A stretch of 26,515 bases of DNA from a virus: IMG/VR virus record IMGVR_UViG_3300005647_000021, positions 1-26,515 of that record; one strand, 5' to 3'. Below are positions 7,736-14,569 of the stretch, piece by piece. The notes beneath the pieces are model-generated. The model was given only the letters and a program-made list of their open reading frames with translations, searched no databases and was not told the DNA's origin. The stretch's first letter is position 1; every line of letters begins with the position of its first letter. The position numbers were made by a program, and so were the translations under genes.

Positions 7736-8291
7736 ACGATCCGTCAGGTTTAACTTTAGGTGAAACATCAACAAGTCCATCTGCATTAACTGGCTTTAAT
7801 GGATTTTCATTAGGCAATATCACTGATGGCCCTGCTTGTGTTGGTGGTGCTTCATGAATGATCAATGAAGATTGGGCTGGTGCTTGCTGAGCTGGTGCTT
7901 CGTGAATTACTTGTTGCGTTGATGTTTGTTGAACTTTAGATGCAACAGGTTGTTGCACAACCGATGGAGTAGTTTCCAGTGATGCAATCTTATCTCTAAT
8001 TTTTTGCCATTGCTCTGGTGATGGATGCCAATCATCATCTTGCATAGATTCAACACCTTCTATCCATGTTTTTAAATCAGATGCAGATATTTCCTCAACC
8101 TTTGGTTTCGCTTTTTTGCGTGGTGCTCGTTTTTTAGCTGCTGGCTTTTTAGTCTCAGCTTTTACCTTTACTGGCATGTTTGGTTTATCAGATTCAGGAG
8201 TCTTTAATGATTCTTTCAATGTATCTTTAAATGATGGTACGGCTTTCTTTCCAACCTCTGAATTGCTGATAATCTCGTCATTGTCGGTCAT
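7713..8291 (-). CDS. Pro/Gln/Lys-rich hypothetical protein
   Basis: A 192-residue protein with three zones: a basic stretch around residues 45-65 (KKPAAKKRAPRKKAKPK), a short folded-looking helix pair (ASDLKTWIEG, then WHPSPEQWQKIRDKIASL) near 70-107, and a Gln/Pro/Ala-rich linker from about 110 with a twice-repeated IHEAP element. The basic stretch resembles histone H1-like tails and suggests nucleic-acid contact. ATG 8291 overlaps the upstream TGA by 4 nt and has GGAG 7 nt before it. No enzyme motif is visible. A scaffold or DNA-binding accessory in the replication operon is possible but not shown. Confidence 0.65.
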   Translation of the reverse strand: MTDNDEIISNSEVGKKAVPSFKDTLKESLKTPESDKPNMPVKVKAETKKPAAKKRAPRKKAKPKVEEISASDLKTWIEGVESMQDDDWHPSPEQWQKIRDKIASLETTPSVVQQPVASKVQQTSTQQVIHEAPAQQAPAQSSLIIHEAPPTQAGPSVILPNENPLKPVNADGLVDVSPKVKPDGSYESSFGS

Positions 8292-8776
8292 ACAAAATCT
8301 CCTGATAATAATGTGTTTCTAAAATGTTTGTTATATGAATCGGCTGGAGATAAATTAATCCATCGATCTTGATCTATTGGATGACAAAGCATATGACTTT
8401 TACTCATCGATGGAGAGAACGATGTTTCAGATGCATGATAATCCACTGCTTCTATTACGTGCATTTCAACCATTGAGTTATTAAAACCATAACAAAAGCA
8501 ATGAAATTGTTTCCCCAACACCGCTCCTACTTCTGATATATCAAGCTGTGATGTTTCTGGATCTACAATTAATATATTCCATGTTGCTGGTACAATAAAA
8601 TTAAAACCATCTATTAACAATTCTATTGACGGTGCTGTAGTTGCTTCAATGACATTTAATGGTGTAATTATGAAATCTTTCATATCTAAATCCATGACCC
8701 AAAAATATTCTTCCATAATAATAGGACGGATATTATCTATCATTGTTACTGCCTGTGATTCTTGAAATACCAGCAT
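8288..8776 (-). CDS. Hypothetical protein, first gene of the pre-gp44 operon
   Basis: A 162-residue acidic protein without TM segments. It has a hydrophobic beta-rich core (ELLIDGFNFIVPATWNILIVD) and a C-terminal half rich in His, Cys and aromatic residues, including HCFCYGFNN and HMLCHPIDQDRWINLSPAD. The His/Cys clustering could bind a metal. ATG 8776 has an AAAGAG ribosome binding site and lies directly behind an extended -10 promoter. An internal ATG 33 nt later is an alternative. It precedes four further genes and then gp44 on the same strand. I do not recognise the family. Confidence 0.6.
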   Translation of the reverse strand: MLVFQESQAVTMIDNIRPIIMEEYFWVMDLDMKDFIITPLNVIEATTAPSIELLIDGFNFIVPATWNILIVDPETSQLDISEVGAVLGKQFHCFCYGFNNSMVEMHVIEAVDYHASETSFSPSMSKSHMLCHPIDQDRWINLSPADSYNKHFRNTLLSGDFV

Positions 8777-8780
8777 ATTT

Positions 8781-8812
8781 AATTCTCTTTGTAGTTAAAA
8801 GAATTATACCAC
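8781..8812 (-). promoter_or_regulatory. Extended -10 promoter with ribosome-site-covering hairpin
   Basis: The minus strand has TGG-TATAAT (8811-8803), an extended -10 element. A weak TTGATT-like -35 may sit about 18-19 bp upstream. A 9-bp stem (one G-U) can form between 8805-8797, which overlaps the -10 box, and 8789-8781, which contains the AAAGAG ribosome binding site of the next gene, with a 7-nt loop. RNA started near 8796 would lose the 5' arm. Confidence 0.65.
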
Positions 8813-8824
8813 ACACATCACATT

Positions 8825-10348
8825 TTAATCAAATATATCTGAATCCAACCCTTTGAATTTTACGATTTGTTTTTTGTATGGATACTTCGCCTCTTTATAA
8901 AAATTAATGCGCTCTCTACTATGTCTCCTAGAATATTTTAAATCAGCATAAATGTCCAATACTTTTACTTTGTTCTTATCCACATCCATTCGAAGCCCAC
9001 GGCCAATACTTTGCACTGTTTTAATTCCAGACTTTCCAAAATTAATATATGCTAGTGTGAATATACGTTTGATATTTAAGCCTGTGCTTGCTATTTGAGA
9101 TGTTGCTATTAATATAATATCATCTCTGTCTGCGTATTCTGCATATATCTTCTCTCGATCTTTTACTTTATCACTACCAGAAAGAAATACTCCACCTTCA
9201 ATCATATTGGCTAGATCTTTTCCGTATTTAACACCATCTACTAAACATAATACATTTCCATAATTATCTCTGTAATGAACTAGTTTTTGAGCTATCCATG
9301 CCATGTGTTCTTTTGAATTATTATTAAATTTCTTTTCAGATTGATAGTCTGGTAGAAATGTATCTCTAAATTGTTTATAGGTTACTGGCTTCTTTTCTAC
9401 AAGTGATGGTCTAAAACTTTCGAGATACGCATCGTAATGAATGGCTAGATCATGTTCTAACTCATAAATTTCAATATCAAGATTAGACAATAATCCTTTT
9501 TCTATCAAAGTGTGTGCTGGAATATCTATGCGTTCTGGGCCTAATGCCATATGTACAGTCATTTCATCTATTTCTTCTTTTGGCATTGTTCCAGTCACAC
9601 CAAACCGAACTGGAAGATTTCTTCCATGTTTTAATAAAAGTGTTTGGAGTATTGGTCCTTTTACCATATGCGCTTCGTCTACTATCACCGCATGAAAACG
9701 ATCCATTAATTCTGGTTTGTTTTTTAATGATTGCCACGTTGATACTAAATGAATATGATTCAATTCCTTTTTATCTCCGTAATAAACTCCAGCATCTATT
9801 CCCATTAACACATAATCCTTGTGTGTTTGCCTTACCAATGTTTTATTAGGTACTATTGTGATAACATTAAATCCACATGCTTCTTCGTATATTTTAGTTA
9901 AGCATCCGGTTACGTAAGTTTTACCAGATCCGGTGCTGGCTTTTCCGATGCCATTACCATGTTTAATTAACGTATTAATAACGTCCACTTGGTGATCCCT
10001 GAGTATCAGAGGATTGCCATCAGGCCCAGTCATATAATTTAAGTACTGATTATCAATGGGATCCGGTTCGCAAATTTTTGAACGTCTGTTATCGACAAGT
10101 TCTATGTCATACCCAACATCATCAAGATAGGGAACAATTTCATCTAATAAGTGCAGATAGGTGTCACCATTGTCCTTAAAGAACATGATTTTACCGTCCC
10201 ATTGGCCGAGCTTAAATTTTATATTATAAAATCTGGTGGGTGAGAATATTGCGTATTGAGCTTTTAATTTATCTTTGTGTTGGTTTTGCAATCCACGTAC
10301 AGAACAATTAACTTCATCTTTGATTACGAGAGTGCATTTTTTATCCAT
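8825..10348 (-). CDS. uvsW: UvsW-like superfamily 2 helicase
   Basis: A 507-residue SF2 helicase, close to the length of T4 UvsW (503 aa). The N-terminal 110 residues are the small double-stranded-DNA-binding domain. Walker A is ASTGSGKT (137-144), the DEAH box is at 224-227, motif III is GVTGTMP, and motif VI is QSIGRGLRM in the second RecA domain. UvsW remodels branched DNA, removes R-loops and drives the switch from origin-dependent to recombination-dependent replication. ATG 10348 shares its A with the TAA of uvsY (TAATG), so it is translationally coupled. The uvsY-uvsW pairing is as in T4. No frameshift or missing motif was seen. Confidence 0.93.
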   Translation of the reverse strand: MDKKCTLVIKDEVNCSVRGLQNQHKDKLKAQYAIFSPTRFYNIKFKLGQWDGKIMFFKDNGDTYLHLLDEIVPYLDDVGYDIELVDNRRSKICEPDPIDNQYLNYMTGPDGNPLILRDHQVDVINTLIKHGNGIGKASTGSGKTYVTGCLTKIYEEACGFNVITIVPNKTLVRQTHKDYVLMGIDAGVYYGDKKELNHIHLVSTWQSLKNKPELMDRFHAVIVDEAHMVKGPILQTLLLKHGRNLPVRFGVTGTMPKEEIDEMTVHMALGPERIDIPAHTLIEKGLLSNLDIEIYELEHDLAIHYDAYLESFRPSLVEKKPVTYKQFRDTFLPDYQSEKKFNNNSKEHMAWIAQKLVHYRDNYGNVLCLVDGVKYGKDLANMIEGGVFLSGSDKVKDREKIYAEYADRDDIILIATSQIASTGLNIKRIFTLAYINFGKSGIKTVQSIGRGLRMDVDKNKVKVLDIYADLKYSRRHSRERINFYKEAKYPYKKQIVKFKGLDSDIFD

Positions 10349-10806
10349 TATAATGTAATGTCAGAAACATCCGCTACCCTCGCTTTAACAATATTGTTCA
10401 TGGAAAATCCTGCGACTCTCCAGCTTTCGACTGCTGATGCATACATGTCGTGTACCTCTCTTACTTCTAGCATATATCCATGCACTTCTAGGTAAATATC
10501 ATCTGCATCGATGTATTTATTTATCTCTCTTTCTCCGAGGGCAACCTGTGAGCTTTTCTTAATTCCACTATATAATTTTCCTCTAACTTGGGCGACTCTG
10601 GCTTCCATATAGGATAGGATTTTCTTTAATTCATTGTGACGTTCAGAATAAAAAGCATAGTAGGCTGGAATATCGGTGCTGATGCGCTCGATAGTCTTAC
10701 CTTTCATTTTTAAATCAGATTCAAAATTAGCATACTCGTTTTCATAGTATTCCAATACATCTGGGAGCTTTTCAAACTTCCGTCCTAAATTAATATCTCC
10801 TGCCAT
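10348..10806 (-). CDS. uvsY: UvsY-like recombination mediator
   Basis: A 152-residue, mostly helical protein directly upstream of uvsW, as in T4 (UvsY is 137 aa). The pattern fits UvsY: an N-terminal amphipathic helix, a Tyr/Lys-rich middle (YYAFYSERHNELKKIL; RVAQVRGKLYSG), and a C-terminal ESWRVAGFSMNNIVKARV like the T4 GFAIKHIQDMR ending. UvsY loads UvsX recombinase onto gp32-covered single-stranded DNA, and both partners are encoded elsewhere in this window. ATG 10806 follows the preceding TAA immediately. The call rests on synteny plus overall pattern, since UvsY has no sharp catalytic motif. Confidence 0.78.
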   Translation of the reverse strand: MAGDINLGRKFEKLPDVLEYYENEYANFESDLKMKGKTIERISTDIPAYYAFYSERHNELKKILSYMEARVAQVRGKLYSGIKKSSQVALGEREINKYIDADDIYLEVHGYMLEVREVHDMYASAVESWRVAGFSMNNIVKARVADVSDITL

Positions 10807-11316
10807 TTAATGAGCTACCCCTGTATCCATATTTTCTAATATGTCATTCATATCTTCTTCATCCATATCATTAGATATAGAAGCGGCAACATCTTTTCTA
10901 AGCGAATTAAGATGTTTTCTTTTTCTAGCTTTTGGCTCTGCATGATTTACCAAATATTCAAACACTTCATCACTATCATTAGCATCTATTAAATCAGATG
11001 GTACTTGAATTCGAAATTTCTTTCTATATTCAAATTGATCTTGTATATCATTGATTTCTACTATTGAACCATCTTGCAATTGAATGTCAGTACCGACTGG
11101 TGCAGTTATAAATCCTGTGATGATATACACATCTTCGACAGGATCAATAGTATTTAATATTAGTTCGTCACCATCACTTAATATAGAAGTATGAAATAAA
11201 AATTCATTGACGCCTATTATTATAGGCGAAATCAATTCAAAGATTTCTTGTGTGTAATCATCATACTGTTTTTCACGAATGTCAATTTTATGATTAATTT
11301 TATTTGTTATTGTCAT
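10807..11316 (-). CDS. Hypothetical acidic protein upstream of uvsY
   Basis: A 169-residue protein. An N-terminal half with beta-strand character (IIIGVNEFLFHTSILSDGDE; VYIITGFITAPVGTDIQLQD) leads into a charged C-terminal half with a basic patch (KARKRKHLNSLRKD) and a very acidic end (MDEEDMNDILENMD). No TM segment or signal peptide is visible. It overlaps the 3' nucleotidyltransferase fragment by 17 bp, abuts uvsY, and has a GGA ribosome binding site 6 nt before the ATG. A recombination accessory role fits the position only. I do not recognise the family. Confidence 0.62.
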   Translation of the reverse strand: MTITNKINHKIDIREKQYDDYTQEIFELISPIIIGVNEFLFHTSILSDGDELILNTIDPVEDVYIITGFITAPVGTDIQLQDGSIVEINDIQDQFEYRKKFRIQVPSDLIDANDSDEVFEYLVNHAEPKARKRKHLNSLRKDVAASISNDMDEEDMNDILENMDTGVAH

Positions 11317-12010
11317 TTGAATTCCAAATTAAATCTTGTACTTCCATTATAGTCTGTGCCGCTAATTTAACATTAGGTTTGCGGGACAGTTCGGTATTAT
11401 CATACGCTTCTTTTATTTTAATGTCCATAGTATCTGCATATGCTAATATTTCGTCGTATGTGAGAGAGCCATTGCGAATCTCTAACAGCTCTGAAGCATC
11501 ATCTCTGAACACGTTTACTTGTCCTGTAGTAAGTGTTTCGTAGCCCATTCTGAGAAGTCTGACGAGATGCATAGCATTTTTTGTATCATAAAAAAATTCA
11601 GCTTCTAACTTAGCTCGTTTTTCATTTCTATTTTTTTTCCATAACCAATATTTGTCATAGAAATTTTTATCATCTGTCCATTTAGATCTATTTAATTTAA
11701 CAATCGCCTTTGGTTGTCCCAGTGATTCTCTTGAGCCATCAAAATTATCTTTAATCGAACCATCTGGATTAAATAATTTAAATTTATTCCAGTCGTACAT
11801 TCCATACAAATCATTTCCATAACTTATAAATCTATGATTATTGCTGTATGTCATTATATCAAATGTATTCGGCATAACTTTATTATCCGCGAACCACTGA
11901 ATTAAATGAATATAACACTCTTGCCTCGGAATACATAATTTCAAACAATCATTAATATGATTATCTGGAGCATCATACTTGTTTAGCAGATTCTCTAATG
12001 ATATCTCCAT
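11300..12010 (-). CDS. C-terminal part of a split RlaP-like nucleotidyltransferase
   Basis: A 236-residue protein that reads as the C-terminal substrate-binding half of an RlaP-type predicted nucleotidyltransferase. The diagnostic stretch near residues 145-185 is NAMHLVRLLRMGYETLTTGQ followed by VNVFRDDASELLEIRNGSL, as in intact family members. The N-terminal catalytic half is encoded separately at 12985-13524, with a homing endonuclease gene between them. I chose ATG 12010 (MEISLENLLNKYD) rather than 12067 because the extra residues lie in the endonuclease 3' end and look non-native. A GAGAGG about 13 nt upstream is a distant ribosome binding site. It overlaps the endonuclease ORF by 38 bp, so coupling is likely. 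Whether the halves reassemble into one enzyme is unknown. Confidence 0.72.
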   Translation of the reverse strand: MEISLENLLNKYDAPDNHINDCLKLCIPRQECYIHLIQWFADNKVMPNTFDIMTYSNNHRFISYGNDLYGMYDWNKFKLFNPDGSIKDNFDGSRESLGQPKAIVKLNRSKWTDDKNFYDKYWLWKKNRNEKRAKLEAEFFYDTKNAMHLVRLLRMGYETLTTGQVNVFRDDASELLEIRNGSLTYDEILAYADTMDIKIKEAYDNTELSRKPNVKLAAQTIMEVQDLIWNSNDNNK

Positions 12011-12995
12011 AATTTTTTTGCAACCTCTCAAATTGTTTTTTGTTAATTTTAAGAACTCCACTATCAATATAATTATTAATAGTGGAATTTAAATCAATTG
12101 AAAAAATAAAATCACTTATTTCAGAATATCCAATTAATTTACATATTAAATTACTATGATGTTCAATTAATGCATTAAATTTTAACTGAACTATTTTATT
12201 TTTTTGTAATTTTTCAGGTTTTATTTCATAAACTGTATTCAACGATGGTATATAGAAATCTGGCGTATATGCTCTAATATCATTTTTATCATCGGAATAT
12301 TTAACTCTAAAATCTGACGATTCTGCGGAAATTACTATAATATTTGTTGAATACCAATACATGAGATACAACAATTCTAAACTACTTCTAAAATGTATTT
12401 CGTTGAATTTTCCATTTATTCCAAAGCCTGTGCCGAGGGGAGGTGATTTTCCATATGATGGATTGTCTTTACCCTTCAATCCGGTGCCGGGTCTTTTAAC
12501 TCCAAACATTGGATTATCAGTTCCATACAGCCCAGCGTTCCATGATTTTTTACCGTATTGTGGATTTTTTTTGCCTAATTTACCATCACTAAGTTTTTTC
12601 CTACATTCGATAGAACGTTTAGAACCAGTATTTCTTTTTATAATTTTATCTATGCGTTCTTTTGACAATTTAACCCCTGTAAATTGTTTTTTAGTTCTCT
12701 GTCTTGCTTCTAATGAAGTAGTTGCACAAACCTGAGAACAATATTTTGAATATTTTGGATTTATCCACAACGAATTTTTCCCACACCAACATTTTGGTGT
12801 AGTGTGAACATTTTTTGTGATATGCCATATTCTTTGGCTTATAGTCGCATCACTATTTAAATAATGCGTATGTTTTATAATAGATGAAATTAAATCCCCA
12901 CATTTAGAGTTTAAGTTTAAAAGGGGTGCATTTAATTTTCCATCTTTTCGAATTAATTCATTGTTGATTCTAAATAACAACTCATCATTTTTCAT
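11973..12995 (-). CDS. Putative homing endonuclease (PD-(D/E)xK type with NUMOD3-like repeats)
   Basis: A 340-residue basic protein. An N-terminal zinc-finger-like cluster (Cys69, Cys71, Cys86, Cys90) is followed by NUMOD3-type DNA-binding repeats (about 140-185: GKKNPQYGKK, GTDNPMFGVK, GKDNPSYGKS). The C-terminal nuclease domain has FRSSLE (202-207), PDFYIP with Asp246, and YEIKP with Glu257 and Lys259, which is a PD-(D/E)xK arrangement. Such enzymes cut an allele lacking the insertion and spread by repair. The ORF starts 11 bp before the stop of the 5' nucleotidyltransferase half and ends inside the 3' half. The interval is almost entirely coding, which leaves no room for a group I intron core. 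Its local AT content looks higher than its neighbours'. Confidence 0.82.
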   Translation of the reverse strand: MKNDELLFRINNELIRKDGKLNAPLLNLNSKCGDLISSIIKHTHYLNSDATISQRIWHITKNVHTTPKCWCGKNSLWINPKYSKYCSQVCATTSLEARQRTKKQFTGVKLSKERIDKIIKRNTGSKRSIECRKKLSDGKLGKKNPQYGKKSWNAGLYGTDNPMFGVKRPGTGLKGKDNPSYGKSPPLGTGFGINGKFNEIHFRSSLELLYLMYWYSTNIIVISAESSDFRVKYSDDKNDIRAYTPDFYIPSLNTVYEIKPEKLQKNKIVQLKFNALIEHHSNLICKLIGYSEISDFIFSIDLNSTINNYIDSGVLKINKKQFERLQKNYGDIIRESAKQV

Positions 12996-13524
12996 TTTTT
13001 ATATAGTCCAATACTTGATCACCACAATTGTTTTTTATCCATGTATGATCAATATCACCCACTTTCAAAGCTTTTGTTAAAACGGTTGATAATGAATGTA
13101 ATTGATCGGTGTAGTTTACATGTTTTTTTGATGATTTAATTCTTTTTAATTGAGAATCTGCATATCCTGCTGTTGTGAAAGCTATTTTGGATGATAAAAA
13201 ATTGTCCCTACGTGATCTTAATAGCTCATATGCTTCAGTTGATTTTATAATGTCCTGATTGCGTACCCATAACATCTGTACAATATTTGGATTTTGATCC
13301 AGCAATAAGCGCATAAAGTGATTAAGTTCAAAATACTTAGTATCTTCATCTTCAACAACCTCTATTTCCCTAACAGGAAAAAATGGTGTTCTAACATTAA
13401 TTGGATTTCCACAAAAAATTCCGCGCATATCAAGATCTGAAGATGGTATGACTGTTCCATATGCATGACTACCCTCAAGCACTGTACAAATTAAATTAGT
13501 TTCTAATAAATCGTTAGTATTCAT
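12985..13524 (-). CDS. N-terminal catalytic part of a split RlaP-like nucleotidyltransferase
   Basis: A 179-residue protein with the nucleotidyltransferase signature LEGSHAYGTVIPSSDLDMRG: Gly18-Ser19 and the metal-binding pair Asp30 and Asp32. The next block (NVRTPFFPVREIEVVED; YFELNHFMRLLLDQNPNIVQ) follows RlaP-type predicted nucleotidyltransferases. Intact members continue into a C-terminal domain, which here is a separate ORF at 11300-12010. This ORF stops with TGA inside the start of the homing endonuclease gene (11-bp overlap). It begins 6 bp after the lipoprotein gene. The family is associated with adding nucleotides to RNA or other acceptors, but its substrate is unsettled. The split by an endonuclease is the notable feature. 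Confidence 0.78.
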   Translation of the reverse strand: MNTNDLLETNLICTVLEGSHAYGTVIPSSDLDMRGIFCGNPINVRTPFFPVREIEVVEDEDTKYFELNHFMRLLLDQNPNIVQMLWVRNQDIIKSTEAYELLRSRRDNFLSSKIAFTTAGYADSQLKRIKSSKKHVNYTDQLHSLSTVLTKALKVGDIDHTWIKNNCGDQVLDYIKNEK

Positions 13525-13530
13525 ATTATT

Positions 13531-14457
13531 CTATTCAGGTAAATATTCACAAACCGTTTCATCACCATTACTGTCTAAGAAATGGGCATCGCGTTCGCCA
13601 GTTTCCTCTTTAGCGGCTATAAAGAATTCCTGTGCTTCTGATTGTGTTTCAAAATCACCACAATTTTTATCTACAAAAACTGGTTCTGGTTCTTGTTCTT
13701 CAACTACAGGTTCTTCAACTACAGGTTCTTCAACTACAGGTTCTTCAACTACAGGTTCTTCAACTACAGGTTCTTCTATAACTGGTTCTTCGATCATTGA
13801 CTCATCTAAGTTAACATAATTATTTGTTGCGTTGTGCCATTCACATGCGTATTTAAATGAATCATAAAATCCATCTAGATCGAATACATATTGAATTGAC
13901 ACACCATCTTCCATCAATAAAATTCTAAAAATACGATTAGTGAGCATTTGCGGGAGCATATATAATGTATCAGATTCTCTGATTGTATTAGAATATATTC
14001 CCCCTGATTCTTCTACACTAAAAGTAGTGAAGTCAGCTTCACTATTAGCTATCATACTTTCTGTTGCATACATGAGCAACAAATCATCTGGAGTATCATA
14101 GTAAGTAATAATATTAATTTTCGGGGATTGTTCGTTTATTGCACATTCCACTTTCAAACTTGCTTCTATTCCCAATACTTCATTTACACGAGAATTAAAT
14201 GTTCGTGTTGTTCCTTTATAAATTCCAGTACGTAAATCAGGGCCAGCCATAGCATCAATCCAATTATTAAAACGAGCACGAGGAATAAGCTCTCGTTGCT
14301 CACCAATTGGAGCTACTGGAAACGTGGGTATTGATGTTTGGTCAATAGTTGAATCGTCTACGGCTCCAGCCTGTACGCCTGTAGAATCAACCCAATTACA
14401 TCCAGATAATGTCAGGGCCATCAAAAATGTCAATGTTATTGATTTCATTGAAAACAT
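13531..14457 (-). CDS. Predicted lipoprotein with repeat linker and C-terminal Excalibur domain
   Basis: A 308-residue exported protein. The N-terminus is a lipoprotein signal: a hydrophobic stretch ending in the lipobox LSGC with Cys20, so it should be membrane-anchored by lipid. Residues about 25-215 are an unassigned domain with two cysteines. Residues about 223-257 are a Pro-Val-Val-Glu-Glu repeat encoded by 15-bp tandem repeats. The last 45 residues match the Excalibur calcium-binding motif: a CGDFETQSEAQEFF helix, then the Asp-x-Asn-x-Asp loop and CEYLP end. Met4 is an alternative start. The linker resembles one in the neighbouring oxidase. Lipoproteins in phages often alter the host surface or block superinfection; no specific role is shown here. 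Confidence 0.8.
   Translation of the reverse strand: MFSMKSITLTFLMALTLSGCNWVDSTGVQAGAVDDSTIDQTSIPTFPVAPIGEQRELIPRARFNNWIDAMAGPDLRTGIYKGTTRTFNSRVNEVLGIEASLKVECAINEQSPKINIITYYDTPDDLLLMYATESMIANSEADFTTFSVEESGGIYSNTIRESDTLYMLPQMLTNRIFRILLMEDGVSIQYVFDLDGFYDSFKYACEWHNATNNYVNLDESMIEEPVIEEPVVEEPVVEEPVVEEPVVEEPVVEEQEPEPVFVDKNCGDFETQSEAQEFFIAAKEETGERDAHFLDSNGDETVCEYLPE
13696..13770. repeat. 15-bp tandem repeat, five exact copies, coding for a PVVEE linker
   Basis: Five perfect tandem copies of TTCTTCAACTACAGG (plus-strand sense) lie inside the lipoprotein gene, followed by a degenerate copy at 13771-13785. Each adds five residues (Pro-Val-Val-Glu-Glu in cyclic order). The unit length is a multiple of three, so copy-number change lengthens or shortens the linker without a frameshift. 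DNA-level identity suggests recent expansion by slippage. Confidence 0.95.
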
Positions 14458-14484
14458 ACTACTCTATTGTGTAAATAATTCGAT

Positions 14485-14493
14485 ATTATATCA
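14485..14493 (-). promoter_or_regulatory. Candidate extended -10 promoter for the lipoprotein gene
   Basis: The minus strand reads TGA-TATAAT (14493-14485), an extended -10 element. The predicted start near 14478 gives a leader of about 20 nt to ATG 14457. No convincing -35 is seen. The box lies in a near-palindrome (GATATTATATC on the plus strand). Unlike several other promoters here, no strong ribosome-site-covering dyad was found. Confidence 0.45.
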
Positions 14494-14530
14494 TATCTAC
14501 TATTTTTCTAGTAATTAATCTGTGAAATAC

Positions 14531-14566
14531 CTCCTGTTTTTAGATAAATAATGTACAAGGGAGAAT
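14531..14566 (+). promoter_or_regulatory. Candidate late-type promoter and ribosome binding site for the GH16 gene
   Basis: GATAAATA (14543-14550) differs from the T4 late box TATAAATA at one position. It lies 20 bp before the ATG of the GH16 gene, which has a strong AAGGGAG ribosome binding site (14558-14564). A CTCCT at 14531-14535, just upstream of the box, could pair with GGGAG of that site (one G-U) in read-through RNA. Late expression of GH16 is inferred from this single-mismatch box. Confidence 0.45.
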
Positions 14567-14569
14567 ATT

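Noticed and set aside
11973-12995. Group I intron in the nucleotidyltransferase gene
   Set aside because: The gap between the two halves is filled by the endonuclease ORF, with overlaps at both ends. No space remains for a ribozyme core of the usual size, and no P7/P3-like core was seen.
13696-13785. CRISPR-like array
   Set aside because: The repeats are contiguous 15-bp units without spacers and lie in frame inside a protein-coding gene.
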